Shown here piece by piece: positions 1-7,150 of a stretch of 39,368 bases of DNA (positions are counted from its first letter, which is position 1; each line of letters begins with the position of its first letter). The stretch comes from an uncultured Clostridia bacterium (GTDB lineage: Bacteria; Bacillota; Clostridia; Oscillospirales; Acutalibacteraceae). Below the pieces are notes generated by a model. That model was not told the origin of the DNA and ran no database searches. It was given only the letters and a program-made list of their open reading frames with translations. The stretch covers positions 1 through 39,368 of the forward strand of contig CANRAU010000019.1 in assembly GCA_947628665.1 (NCBI GenBank), written 5' to 3'. A program made the position numbers and the translations under genes.

Positions 1-102
1 CAAAGTTCCCCCACGCTCCAGAATCTCGGGTTCCTTGTCTTTTGTCGTTGTTTAATTTTCAAGGTCCAATTGCCTCGCACTCTCCCGTTCACGTTTGAGC
101 GC
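1..102 (-). other. 5' leader of an rRNA-type operon leaving the left edge
   Basis: Read on the minus strand, the transcript from the promoter at 109-137 begins near 102 and runs off the window. Positions 44-64 read CCTTGAAAATTAAACAACG, which resembles the TTTGAAAACTAAACAA element in Firmicutes 16S leaders and 16S-23S spacers that belongs to boxA antitermination and processing signals. No mature rRNA sequence is visible here, so the operon itself is inferred. A stable-RNA operon of another kind is possible. Confidence 0.6.
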
Positions 103-108
103 TCCGAT

Positions 109-180
109 ATAATATCAAAATGGACGACAAAAGTCAACACCTTTTTTTCAATTTTTTTTGATTTTTTTCGTTTTTTAAAA
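109..180 (-). promoter_or_regulatory. Strong sigma-A promoter with UP-like A/T tract
   Basis: On the minus strand, TTGACT (132-137) and TATTAT (109-114) are separated by exactly 17 bases. Upstream of the -35, positions 138-180 are almost pure A/T in phased runs, as in the UP elements of rRNA promoters. This fits the rRNA-type leader downstream. Confidence 0.75.
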
Positions 181-277
181 CGTCGCCGGGTGTTTTCTTA
201 GATGTTGGACTTTAGATATTGGATATTAGATCGGCATAGGAAAAATGGCTGTTCCATACGCATAAAAAGAATTTCAT

Positions 278-303
278 CGTGACGCCGCGAAAATTGCGTC
301 ACG
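278..303 (-). terminator. Hairpin at the end of the XRE gene
   Basis: CGTGACGC (278-285) pairs with GCGTCACG (296-303) and overlaps the stop codon of the XRE gene. On the minus strand a T-run follows only about 10 bases later (261-267), so termination here may be weak. Confidence 0.4.
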
Positions 304-499
304 GTGTATCCGTAAGGCCGAGGATGTAATCGGTAGAGGTACGGTAGAATTTGGCAAGTGCGATCAATACCTCGGTTGGAATATCGCGTTGCCCCAGCTC
401 ATAATTACTGTACACCTGCTGAGAACAGTACAATATCCCCGCTACAGCCTTTTGCGTCATATCATGATCCTCTCGTAAATCTCGGATTCTTGGATACAT
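299..499 (-). CDS. XRE-family helix-turn-helix regulator, 66 aa
   Basis: A single-domain Cro/C1-type DNA-binding protein. The five-helix HTH_3 pattern spans about residues 5-62: an IRDLRED first helix, TQKAVAGIL and QQVYSNYELG as the helix-turn-helix, then the IPTEVLIALAKFY and TDYILGLTD ending typical of small XRE repressors. It has no second domain, so any effector response must come from elsewhere. It starts at an ATG with only a weak GGTGAG upstream. The A/T-rich gap to the divergent gene at 703 holds a direct repeat, ATTCG-acaaa-ATTCG (about 524-538), that could be its operator. The target genes are unknown; autoregulation and control of the divergent asparagine-synthase-like gene are inferences. 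Confidence 0.85.
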   Translation of the reverse strand: MYPRIRDLREDHDMTQKAVAGILYCSQQVYSNYELGQRDIPTEVLIALAKFYRTSTDYILGLTDTP

Positions 500-515
500 A
501 CACTCACCGAAAAAA

Positions 516-600
516 TTATATAATTCGACAAAATTCGTATTTACTTTTTCTACAAATCGCAGTAAGATGAAATGGATAAAACAACTATCGTCTTATTCGC
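516..600. promoter_or_regulatory. Divergent intergenic region with candidate operators
   Basis: The 203-base gap between the XRE gene and the gene at 703 contains TATAAT on the minus strand (516-521), which fits a -10 for the XRE gene although no good -35 is visible. It also holds the direct repeat ATTCG-acaaa-ATTCG and an imperfect inverted repeat, AGTAAGATGA (561-570) with TCGTCTTATT (588-597), matching 8 of 10. These are plausible XRE operators, not proven ones. Confidence 0.3.
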
Positions 601-702
601 GCAAAAACGGCCAAAAACGTTATATTTTGTCGCATTTTCTCGATTATGCTCCATTTTACGGGTGTGGCCGAGCTCGTATAAGACACATCGGAGGAACAGA
701 GC

Positions 703-2283
703 ATGAATCATTCATCCTTTAGAGAAATGTTGGAGCAAAATCCGAAGCTCAAAGGCGACCTGTTTATCCGCGGCTTTTTGATTACCGACCGTGCGATCGA
801 AGATCAAAGCGGTTTCCCGTTTTACGGAAATTGGAAATCACAAAGCCACGGAAAATTTTTCTTTATGGCACATCCTCTGACGGGTATGCATCTTTATGTG
901 GACGAAAAGGGAAACTGCTTTTTCCTGATGGGACATGCCTACGACCCCGTTTCCATGGCGTATGACGAGCAGAGCATTTTAAAGCGCTTGTCCCAAAGCT
1001 ATAATACGGACGCCTATTGGCCGTATCTGAATGACTTAACGGGCATATTCGTTTACGGAACGGTGATCGACGGGCAAATCACCTTTCTGACGGACGCTTC
1101 GGGTGTGCAATCCGCCTGCTGCGGAAAAATCGGGGATACCTTTTATCTGTCCTCGCACCCGCAGTTGGTCGGCGACCTCTGCGGTCTGGAAATGGATGCC
1201 TTTGTCAAGGAACTGGTCTCTTATAAATGGTATAATCGTGTGAAAGGTCCGTATTTGCCTGCCGATCTGACGCCCTTTGCAGAATTAAAGCGCGTCGTGC
1301 CGAATATAGCGTACACGTATACGGACGTCATTTCGCACAAACGCTTTTGGCCGTCGGCAGACCTGCAGCCGGCGGACACGCCCGAAGCATACAACGCGGT
1401 CATTACCGAGGCCGCGGAGCTTTTGCACAATAACATGCAGCTTATTTCGCAGAAATGGGAAAAGCCGTGGATTTCCTTAACGGGCGGTATCGACAGCAAC
1501 ACGACCTTTGCCGCCGCAAACGGGTTGTATGATCGGTTTGACACGTTCAGCTACATTTCCGCCGAAAAGGAAGTCCCCGACGCTGCCGCCGCAAAGGAGA
1601 TCTCCGATCATTTCGGGGTCAAGTACCACGAATTTGAAATCCCCTCGGATGAATCGCAGCTTGAGAATTACGAGAACACTTTGGCGGTTCTGCGCCACAA
1701 TAACGGATATATCGCCGAACGCAGAGCCAATGAGTCGCGCAAACGCGTATACCTTCGCCAGCATACGCCATGTGACGTCGAAGTCAAATCGTGGGTTTCC
1801 GAAAGCATTCGCGCGTTATATTACAAGCATTTCAATCGCAAGAGCTTTCCGAAGCTGTCCGGCAAGCTGTACCGAAACTTATATAAGATATTTTTGGACA
1901 ACCGAAAGCTCGCGCACCAAGTGGATGCGCTGTTTGAAACTTATATTCGGGAATTTGAATACGATAAGATCCCGCGATCCTATTTGCCTACCGATATGTT
2001 CCAAGTGGAAGTCAGCAACGGCAGTTGGGTAAGCCTGAATATCAGCGAAATGAAATATTGCTTTGACATTACAGTCCCCTACAACAACCGCAAGCTGCTG
2101 GAGCTGCTGTTTCGAGTTCCCTTGGAAAAGCGCATTTCCGACGAACACCATATGGATATGAAAAAGTATCTCAACCCCGCGTTATACGATATGCATATTC
2201 GGGTCGTCAATACGGAAGAAACTAAATTCCGGGCGTTTATGCTCAACGCTATTTTTACGCTGAATATGATATTGCCGTTCTGA
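703..2283 (+). CDS. Asparagine-synthase-like protein lacking the glutaminase cysteine, 526 aa
   Basis: The protein has the two-part plan of asparagine synthetase B. The N-terminal half (about 1-190) resembles the class II glutamine amidotransferase fold, but the sequence begins MNHSS and lacks the Cys2 nucleophile. The C-terminal half carries the PP-loop ATP-binding motif LTGGIDS near residues 258-264, where AsnB has SGGLDS, and ends with the helical part of the synthetase domain. Such proteins usually adenylate a carboxylate and pass it to an amine; the substrate cannot be read here. Without Cys2 it probably uses ammonia or another amine rather than glutamine. GGAGG at 690-694 sits 8 bases before the ATG. 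It is monocistronic, with a strong terminator 30 bases after the stop. Lasso-peptide-cyclase-like or cell-surface-modification roles are alternatives, but no precursor peptide gene is seen nearby. Confidence 0.75.
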   Translation: MNHSSFREMLEQNPKLKGDLFIRGFLITDRAIEDQSGFPFYGNWKSQSHGKFFFMAHPLTGMHLYVDEKGNCFFLMGHAYDPVSMAYDEQSILKRLSQSYNTDAYWPYLNDLTGIFVYGTVIDGQITFLTDASGVQSACCGKIGDTFYLSSHPQLVGDLCGLEMDAFVKELVSYKWYNRVKGPYLPADLTPFAELKRVVPNIAYTYTDVISHKRFWPSADLQPADTPEAYNAVITEAAELLHNNMQLISQKWEKPWISLTGGIDSNTTFAAANGLYDRFDTFSYISAEKEVPDAAAAKEISDHFGVKYHEFEIPSDESQLENYENTLAVLRHNNGYIAERRANESRKRVYLRQHTPCDVEVKSWVSESIRALYYKHFNRKSFPKLSGKLYRNLYKIFLDNRKLAHQVDALFETYIREFEYDKIPRSYLPTDMFQVEVSNGSWVSLNISEMKYCFDITVPYNNRKLLELLFRVPLEKRISDEHHMDMKKYLNPALYDMHIRVVNTEETKFRAFMLNAIFTLNMILPF

Positions 2284-2313
2284 CCACCAATCTTACAGAG
2301 AAACGAAAAATGA

Positions 2314-2346
2314 GGCGCAAGCTGCACGCTTGCGCCCCGTTTTTAT
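2314..2346. terminator. Bidirectional terminator between converging genes
   Basis: GGCGCAAGC (2314-2322) pairs perfectly with GCTTGCGCC (2328-2336) around a 5-base loop. A T-rich tail follows on the plus strand (2340-2344), and an A-rich stretch before it (2302-2310) gives a T-run on the minus strand. It can therefore stop both the asparagine-synthase-like gene and the rubredoxin operon. Confidence 0.85.
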
Positions 2347-2352
2347 ATTTGC

Positions 2353-2505
2353 TTATTCCGCTTCAAAAGCGTCCTTGTCAAGGCCACAGATCGGGCACAC
2401 CCAATCCTCCGGCACTTCTTCCCACGGCGTTCCGGGGGCAATGCCATTGTCCGGATCACCGACGGCGGGATCATACGTATACCCGCAGGGGCAGACATAT
2501 TTCAT
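2353..2505 (-). CDS. Rubredoxin, 50 aa
   Basis: A small Fe(Cys)4 electron carrier that passes electrons to rubrerythrin-type peroxidases and related oxygen-scavenging enzymes in anaerobes. The protein reads [20 protein letters not shown] at its start and has the second iron-binding knuckle CPICG near residues 37-41, with the conserved [15 protein letters not shown] between. The first knuckle is C-P-C (residues 5 and 7) rather than the usual C-x-x-C, one residue shorter than the classical spacing. The start is well set by AAGGAGGTGT about 6 bases upstream. It lies 35 bases after the reverse rubrerythrin gene on the same strand, so it is the last gene of a perR-rubrerythrin-rubredoxin operon and the likely electron donor to its neighbour. 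Confidence 0.93.
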   Translation of the reverse strand: MKYVCPCGYTYDPAVGDPDNGIAPGTPWEEVPEDWVCPICGLDKDAFEAE

Positions 2506-2540
2506 TTCCGACACCTCCTTAAAACAGGATCTATGCAGGC

Positions 2541-3083
2541 TTAGAAATACCGCTTGAGAAGTCCTTCAAACGCCTTGCCGTGGCGAGCCTCGTCGCGTGC
2601 CATTTCATGCACGGTATCATGGATGGCGTCAAGGCCTTCCTCTTTTGCGCGCTTGGCAAGCTCAAATTTGCCCAAGGTTGCACCGTTCTCGGCTTCCACG
2701 CGCATTTCGAGGTTCTTTTTGGTGCTGTCGGTCACGACCTCGCCGAGCAGTTCGGCGAATTTCGCAGCGTGTTCCGCCTCTTCATAAGCGGCCTTTTCCC
2801 AATAAAGGCCGATCTCGGGATAGCCCTCTCTGTGCGCGACTCTCGCCATGGCAAGATACATACCGACCTCGGTGCATTCACCCGTGAAGTTGGCGTGAAG
2901 CCCTTCGAGAATGTCGGCGGGAACGTCCTTGGCTACGCCGACAACATGCTCGGCAGCCCATGTTTTGGCATTTTCTTCCACGACCGTGAATTTCGAGCCG
3001 GGCACGCCGCATTGCGGGCATTTCTCAGGCGGGTTGTCCCCTTCGTAAACATAACCGCAGACGGGGCATACATACTTTTTCAT
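2541..3083 (-). CDS. Reverse rubrerythrin (N-terminal rubredoxin domain), 180 aa
   Basis: A non-haem di-iron protein that reduces hydrogen peroxide, and in clostridia oxygen, with electrons from reduced rubredoxins. The domain order is reversed relative to classical rubrerythrin. A rubredoxin-like FeCys4 domain with [10 protein letters not shown] and CPQCG lies in about residues 5-35. A four-helix ferritin-like domain follows, with di-iron ligand motifs [24 protein letters not shown] and DEARHGKAF. The start is the ATG at 3083, which has GGAGG 8 bases upstream; an in-frame ATG 15 bases earlier lacks a site. It lies 20 bases downstream of the PerR-type regulator, as expected of a peroxide-inducible gene. 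Confidence 0.92.
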   Translation of the reverse strand: MKKYVCPVCGYVYEGDNPPEKCPQCGVPGSKFTVVEENAKTWAAEHVVGVAKDVPADILEGLHANFTGECTEVGMYLAMARVAHREGYPEIGLYWEKAAYEEAEHAAKFAELLGEVVTDSTKKNLEMRVEAENGATLGKFELAKRAKEEGLDAIHDTVHEMARDEARHGKAFEGLLKRYF

Positions 3084-3103
3084 ACACAATTCCTCCAAAA
3101 TAT

Positions 3104-3496
3104 CTATTTTTTATCGGCTCTGCCGCATTGTTCGCAGACGCCGAAAAAAATCAAATTGTAACCGCCAAAGTCCTCCGCCGCACAAATCGCATGAAGCTGC
3201 TCGGCGGTTTTTGACGGGAGCGCGGGCAAATCATAGAACCGACCGCATTTTTCACACTGCAAATGCGGGTGCGGCACGGTACACGCGTCATAATGCTCTT
3301 CTGTTTCCGACGAGAGCCGCAGAATGACGCCCTCGTCGCAAAGCGCCTTTAAATTGCGATAGAGCGTGGCAAGGCTGATGTTCGGGATCTCCTCGCGAAC
3401 CGACGCATACAGCTCGGCGGCGGTCGGATGGTCGCAGCGGCTCTGCAAATTGCGCAAAACCGCATCGCGGCGGCTGCTCTTTCTGACCTGCGGCAT
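3104..3496 (-). CDS. perR: Fur-family peroxide-type repressor (PerR-like), 130 aa
   Basis: A metal-dependent repressor with an N-terminal winged helix (about 1-75, including HPTAAELY and [14 protein letters not shown]) and a C-terminal dimerisation domain. Candidate regulatory-metal ligands are His23 in HPTA, the HYDAC aspartate, the HPH pair and the aspartate of FYD. CEKCG and CEQCG form the structural zinc site. The placement directly upstream of reverse rubrerythrin and rubredoxin supports a PerR rather than an iron-Fur role, by metal-catalysed oxidation of a ligand histidine; Zur is less likely. The start at 3496 has AAAGGGACGGG just upstream; a longer in-frame reading would run through the promoter. 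A Fur/PerR-like operator overlaps the start of transcription, suggesting autoregulation of the whole operon. Confidence 0.88.
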   Translation of the reverse strand: MPQVRKSSRRDAVLRNLQSRCDHPTAAELYASVREEIPNISLATLYRNLKALCDEGVILRLSSETEEHYDACTVPHPHLQCEKCGRFYDLPALPSKTAEQLHAICAAEDFGGYNLIFFGVCEQCGRADKK

Positions 3497-3542
3497 GATA
3501 CCCGTCCCTTTCCGTCGTGATTCCGTTTTTCCGTCGCACAAA

Positions 3543-3597
3543 TGAGAACGATTCCTATTAACAGTTTCTATTATAGCAAATATTCCCCGTCTGTCAA
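3543..3597 (-). promoter_or_regulatory. Promoter and Fur/PerR-like operator of the peroxide operon
   Basis: On the minus strand, TTGACA (3592-3597) and TATAAT (3570-3575) are 16 bases apart. Just downstream of the -10, positions 3543-3557 form an imperfect 7-1-7 inverted repeat, TGAGAAC-G-ATTCCTA on the plus strand. It matches the Fur/PerR consensus at about 9 of 14 positions. A repressor bound here would block transcription initiation. Confidence 0.7.
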
Positions 3598-3635
3598 GCA
3601 AATTTTTCCATATAAAATAGGATTGTACCCGGGTT

Positions 3636-3664
3636 GTCATAATGCGGACAGGATTTGAATATCT
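3636..3664 (+). promoter_or_regulatory. Candidate sigma-E-type promoter for sipL-spoIVA
   Basis: GTCATAAT (3636-3643), followed 13 bases later by GAATATCT, loosely resembles the sigma-E pattern (KGCATATT, then about 13-15 bases, then CATACAAT). Sigma-E control is expected because spoIVA is a mother-cell gene. No convincing sigma-A promoter is visible in this gap. The -10 match is poor. Confidence 0.3.
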
Positions 3665-3723
3665 ATTCATAAGGCGAATCAAGCGAAAGCGCCAAAAGCA
3701 ATTTACTGCAAGGAGAGGTCGAA

Positions 3724-5253
3724 ATGGAATTCACTACCGAAATAAACGCCGTGTCGCGCCGCCGCACTTTGTTTGAAGGCGCGTCCGAGCAGCCTGTGGA
3801 CTGCGACATTACCCTGCCCGAATACTTTCCCGACGTCGTGCGCGTACTCAAATGCACACTGACGCCGCGCATCACGGGCGTGCAGGCCGGCGCCGACCGC
3901 ATTACGGCGGAGGGTTCGGCACTTCTGCGCATTTTATACGTCAGCGACGGCGGCGTGCGCTGTTTTGAGCAAAGCATCCCCTTTTCCAAAGCCGCGGAAT
4001 GTGCGGATTTAGACGGCGCATGCGTCAGCGCGCAGGCAAAAACGGAATATGTGAATTGCCGCGTGCATTCGCCGCGCAAAATGGACATTCACGGCAGCAT
4101 TTCGATCACCTTCAGCGCCTATCGCAAAGAATCCGCGCAAATGATCTGCGGGTGCGCGGGCGGAAACGTGCAGGTGCGCAAAAAACGCGTCTGCGTAAGC
4201 AATTTGGCAGGCTGTACCGAGCGTCTGTTCCCCATGGGCGAAACGCTGGAGCTGGGTAGCGCAAAGCCCTCCATCGCGCAGTTGGTCAAGAGCGAAGCCG
4301 TCGCGCTGTTGGAGGACGTGAAGGTCGTCACGGGCAAGGTGCTGGTCAAAGGGGAACTGATCATCCGCACGCTGTACATTCCCGACAGCGAGGACGGTGA
4401 ACTGCAAAGCATGGAACACTCCATGCCCATCAGCCAAATTTTAGAGGCGGAGGGTGCCGAGGAGGATTGCGTCACCGACGCGGGGCTGACGGTTTCCTCT
4501 TTGGAGATTGCCGCCAAGACCGACGCTTCGGGCGCACTGCGGCTGTTGGACGCCAATGTCTATGTCTGCGCGCAGATCGCGCTGTACCGTGACTGCGAGA
4601 CCGATGCGGTCACAGACGCCTACTCGACGAAATATGAGATCGCGATGCAAAAGAAGCCCATGGAACTATTACGCATCTGCGACCGCTTTACGGATACTTA
4701 CCTTTGCCGCGGGACGCTGGACACGACCGGACTGAACATCACGCAGATCGCGGATATGACCTGCCAGTCGCTCAACAGCACGGCGTCGATGCGCGAGGGC
4801 GAACTGCGCGTGAACGGTACGGTGCAGGTAGGCTTTTTGTACACCGACCGCGACGGACAATGGGGATTTGCAGAACGCAGTTTTGATTTTGCCTACAAGC
4901 GGGCGGTCGCCGGCACGGGCGATACGCTGAACTGCGATCCGCATCTGACCGTGACGGGCGTGCATTTCCTGTTGAGTGCGGAGGATAAAATCGATGCGCG
5001 CGTGGAAATGGATATAAACGCCCTGATTTTCTCGGCGCAGACGGTACAGGTCGCCACAAATATTGCCATAGACGAATCCAAGCCGAAAAAGCAAAAAACC
5101 GCCGCTTTGACCATTTATTTTACACAGGAGGGCGAAAGCGTATGGGAGATCGCCCGCCGATACAATACGACGGCAGAGGCGATCATTGCGGAAAACGCGC
5201 TGACGGGTGACGTCATCCAGGAAAAGCGCAAGCTACTGATCCCGAGAGTCTGA
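3724..5253 (+). CDS. sipL: SipL-type spore morphogenetic protein (SPOCS/DUF3794 plus LysM), 509 aa
   Basis: In clostridia SipL binds SpoIVA through its C-terminal LysM domain and tethers the coat basement layer to the forespore outer membrane. Here the first ~450 residues are made of repeated beta-rich SPOCS/DUF3794-type units; the recurring pattern of vkGel.i..lY..d..g.l is seen near residues 205-235 and 365-390. A LysM domain occupies about residues 462-508, with GESVWEIARRYNTT and a final LLIPRV. There is no signal peptide, which fits a mother-cell cytoplasmic protein. AAGGAGAGG precedes the ATG. The gene is 14 bases upstream of spoIVA, its known binding partner, so the two are almost surely one transcript. 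Confidence 0.88.
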   Translation: MEFTTEINAVSRRRTLFEGASEQPVDCDITLPEYFPDVVRVLKCTLTPRITGVQAGADRITAEGSALLRILYVSDGGVRCFEQSIPFSKAAECADLDGACVSAQAKTEYVNCRVHSPRKMDIHGSISITFSAYRKESAQMICGCAGGNVQVRKKRVCVSNLAGCTERLFPMGETLELGSAKPSIAQLVKSEAVALLEDVKVVTGKVLVKGELIIRTLYIPDSEDGELQSMEHSMPISQILEAEGAEEDCVTDAGLTVSSLEIAAKTDASGALRLLDANVYVCAQIALYRDCETDAVTDAYSTKYEIAMQKKPMELLRICDRFTDTYLCRGTLDTTGLNITQIADMTCQSLNSTASMREGELRVNGTVQVGFLYTDRDGQWGFAERSFDFAYKRAVAGTGDTLNCDPHLTVTGVHFLLSAEDKIDARVEMDINALIFSAQTVQVATNIAIDESKPKKQKTAALTIYFTQEGESVWEIARRYNTTAEAIIAENALTGDVIQEKRKLLIPRV

Positions 5254-5267
5254 GGAGGAACCGAAAG

Positions 5268-6746
5268 ATGGAAAAACGAAGCATTTATAACGATATTGCC
5301 GAACGCACCCAGGGCGACATTTACGTCGGCGTCGTCGGCCCCGTGCGCACGGGCAAATCCACCTTTATCAAGCGGTTTATGGATACGCTGGTTTTGCCGA
5401 ACATCGAGAACGACGCCATGCATGACCGCGCGGTCGATGAAATGCCGCAATCCTCCGCAGGGCGCACCATTATGACCACCGAGCCGAAATTCATTCCCGA
5501 AAACGCGGTGGAGATCACCCTGCCCGACAACGCCACTTTTGCGGTGCGCATGATCGACTGCGTGGGGTACATCGTACCCAGTTCTTTAGGATATATCGAG
5601 GGTGACAAGCCGAGAATGGTACGTACGCCGTGGTTCGACCACGAGATCCCCTTTGATACGGCGGCGGAGATCGGCACGAAAAAGGTCATCACGGAGCATT
5701 CGACCATCGGCCTGGTCGTGACGACGGACGGAAGCATTTCCGACATCCCGCGCGAAGAATACGAGGAGGCCGAGGAGCGCGTCATCCGCGAATTGCGCGA
5801 GCTTGACAAACCGTTTATCGTGCTGCTCAACTGCACCTATCCGCAATCGGACAGCGCGCGGCAGCTTTCCGATCAATTGAGCGAAAAATACGCCGTTCCC
5901 GTTCTCCCCGTCAATTGTCTGGAGCTGACGGAATCGGATATCAAAGAGATTTTGACCCAAATCCTGTTTGAATTCCCCATTCGCGAGATCGCGGTGGACT
6001 TCCCCTCGTGGCTCGTATCGCTGCCGCCGGAGCATCCCTTGCGCAGCGCGGCTTATGCTGCGGTCAACGCCGCGTCCGAAAAAATGAACCTCGTGCGGGA
6101 CGTCGCCATTCTGACCGAGGAGCTGCGGCAATGCGAATACATCACCGACGCAAAGGTCAGCGCCATGGAACTCGGCAAAGGCACGGCGTGGATCGCGGTC
6201 ACGATGAACGGCGATCTGTTCTATCGGGTGCTATCGGAGAAAACAGGCTTAGAGATCGACGGCGAACAGGGTCTTATCACGCAAATGTGCGCGCTCGCCG
6301 ATATTCGCAAAAAATATGACAAGCTCAAAAGCGCGCTGGATGAAGTCGAGGCGACGGGCTACGGCATAGTCATGCCGACCATCGACGAGCTGACCCTCGA
6401 AGAACCCGAGATCGTCCGACAGGGCGGCCGTTACGGCGTAAAGCTCTCCGCGTCCGCGCCGTCCATTCACATGCTCAAAGCGAACATCCAAACCGAAGTC
6501 GCGCCCATCGTCGGCAGCGAGAGCCAGTCGGAGGAGCTGGTGCGGTATCTGCTCAAGGAATTCGAGGAAGACCCGAAAAAGATTTGGGATTCCAATATTT
6601 TCGGCAAATCCTTAAACGAATTGGTCAACGAAGGACTGCGCAACAAGTTGTTCCATATGCCGTCCGACGCGCGCATGAAGCTGCAGGAAACGCTCGAACG
6701 CGTCATCAACGAAGGCTGCAACGGGTTGATCTGCATCATTTTGTAA
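5268..6746 (+). CDS. spoIVA: Stage IV sporulation protein A, spore-coat ATPase, 492 aa
   Basis: SpoIVA hydrolyses ATP to polymerise irreversibly on the outer forespore membrane and forms the base on which the coat is built. The protein has the family's usual length (~492 aa). Its Walker A motif GPVRTGKST lies at residues 24-32, with the lysine at position 30 as in the Bacillus protein. A TRAFAC-type GTPase-like N-domain runs to about residue 240, followed by the middle domain and the conserved C-terminal end rich in Gly, Cys and Ile (ERVINEGCNGLICIIL). GAGGAGG lies about 8 bases before the ATG. It is co-directional with sipL at a 14-base gap, and a strong terminator follows about 100 bases later. 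Confidence 0.96.
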   Translation: MEKRSIYNDIAERTQGDIYVGVVGPVRTGKSTFIKRFMDTLVLPNIENDAMHDRAVDEMPQSSAGRTIMTTEPKFIPENAVEITLPDNATFAVRMIDCVGYIVPSSLGYIEGDKPRMVRTPWFDHEIPFDTAAEIGTKKVITEHSTIGLVVTTDGSISDIPREEYEEAEERVIRELRELDKPFIVLLNCTYPQSDSARQLSDQLSEKYAVPVLPVNCLELTESDIKEILTQILFEFPIREIAVDFPSWLVSLPPEHPLRSAAYAAVNAASEKMNLVRDVAILTEELRQCEYITDAKVSAMELGKGTAWIAVTMNGDLFYRVLSEKTGLEIDGEQGLITQMCALADIRKKYDKLKSALDEVEATGYGIVMPTIDELTLEEPEIVRQGGRYGVKLSASAPSIHMLKANIQTEVAPIVGSESQSEELVRYLLKEFEEDPKKIWDSNIFGKSLNELVNEGLRNKLFHMPSDARMKLQETLERVINEGCNGLICIIL

Positions 6747-6784
6747 GGTATGAAACAATAAACACCGTCTCTTTTGGAGGGCGA

Positions 6785-6817
6785 ATGCAGGAATTTACAG
6801 AAATAAGTAAATTTTAG
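6785..6817 (+). CDS. Ten-codon open frame with a strong ribosome binding site
   Basis: TTTTGGAGG (6772-6780) is followed 4 bases later by an ATG that opens a frame encoding MQEFTEISKF and then TAG. It lies between spoIVA and its terminator. It could be a micropeptide, the stub of a gene deleted between here and the terminator, or chance. Nothing in the peptide identifies a function. Confidence 0.2.
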   Translation: MQEFTEISKF

Positions 6818-6846
6818 CTGACAACCTTCAAGCAGGGCAAACAATA

Positions 6847-6887
6847 AGTCCACACAACAGGCAAAATGTCTGTGGTGTGGACTTTTT
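6847..6887 (+). terminator. Terminator of the sipL-spoIVA operon
   Basis: AGTCCACACAACAG (6847-6860) pairs at 13 of 14 positions with CTGTGGTGTGGACT (6870-6883), followed by a T-run (6883-6887). Confidence 0.9.
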
Positions 6888-6963
6888 CAATTTGCTTTTC
6901 GTGCAGAGTCGAGCAATCATGCCAACATCATGGATTTACGCCGGACATTTTTGCAAAAACGAC

Positions 6964-6992
6964 TTTCTTTTTTCGCTTTGCTGTGCTATAAT
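6964..6992 (+). promoter_or_regulatory. Promoter of the ABC exporter transcript
   Basis: TATAAT at 6987-6992, preceded by TG at 6982-6983, sits immediately before the structured leader. The -35 region (TTTCTT, 6964-6969, 17-base spacing) is poor, so activity may depend on the -10 or an activator. Confidence 0.5.
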
Positions 6993-6998
6993 TATTGC

Positions 6999-7134
6999 GC
7001 TACACATTTAAATACGCCTGATTAGAGGGAATACTGTAGGTAAAAATGTATTCTCTCCCCTTTAATTAGGCAAAATGTGTAGCAGCATGAGGGAAGCATT
7101 TTTCGGTGCGTTCCCTCGCGGGGCGCACTTTTTT
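6999..7134 (+). promoter_or_regulatory. Structured mRNA leader with attenuator-like terminator
   Basis: Three nested helices form one long hairpin. GCTACACATTT (6999-7009) pairs with 7073-7083, GCCTGATTA (7016-7024) with 7063-7071, and GAGGGAATAC (7025-7034) with 7048-7057; all pair fully if G-U is allowed. Downstream, GTGCG plus TTCC (7106-7114) pairs with GGGG plus CGCAC (7120-7128), followed by six T (7129-7134): an intrinsic terminator just before the GGAGG of the exporter. GAGGGAA (7089-7095) can instead pair with TTCCCTC (7111-7117), which would break that terminator. The layout is that of a transcription attenuator. The sensed signal is unknown and I do not recognise a named riboswitch class. 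Confidence 0.65.
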
Positions 7135-7150
7135 ATTGGAGGAACAACGT

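Noticed and set aside
7075-7150. Possible leader peptide starting at the ATG at 7075 in front of the ABC exporter
   Set aside because: The frame has no ribosome site, continues far into the ATPase gene and starts inside the paired leader stem. RNA structure alone explains the region better.
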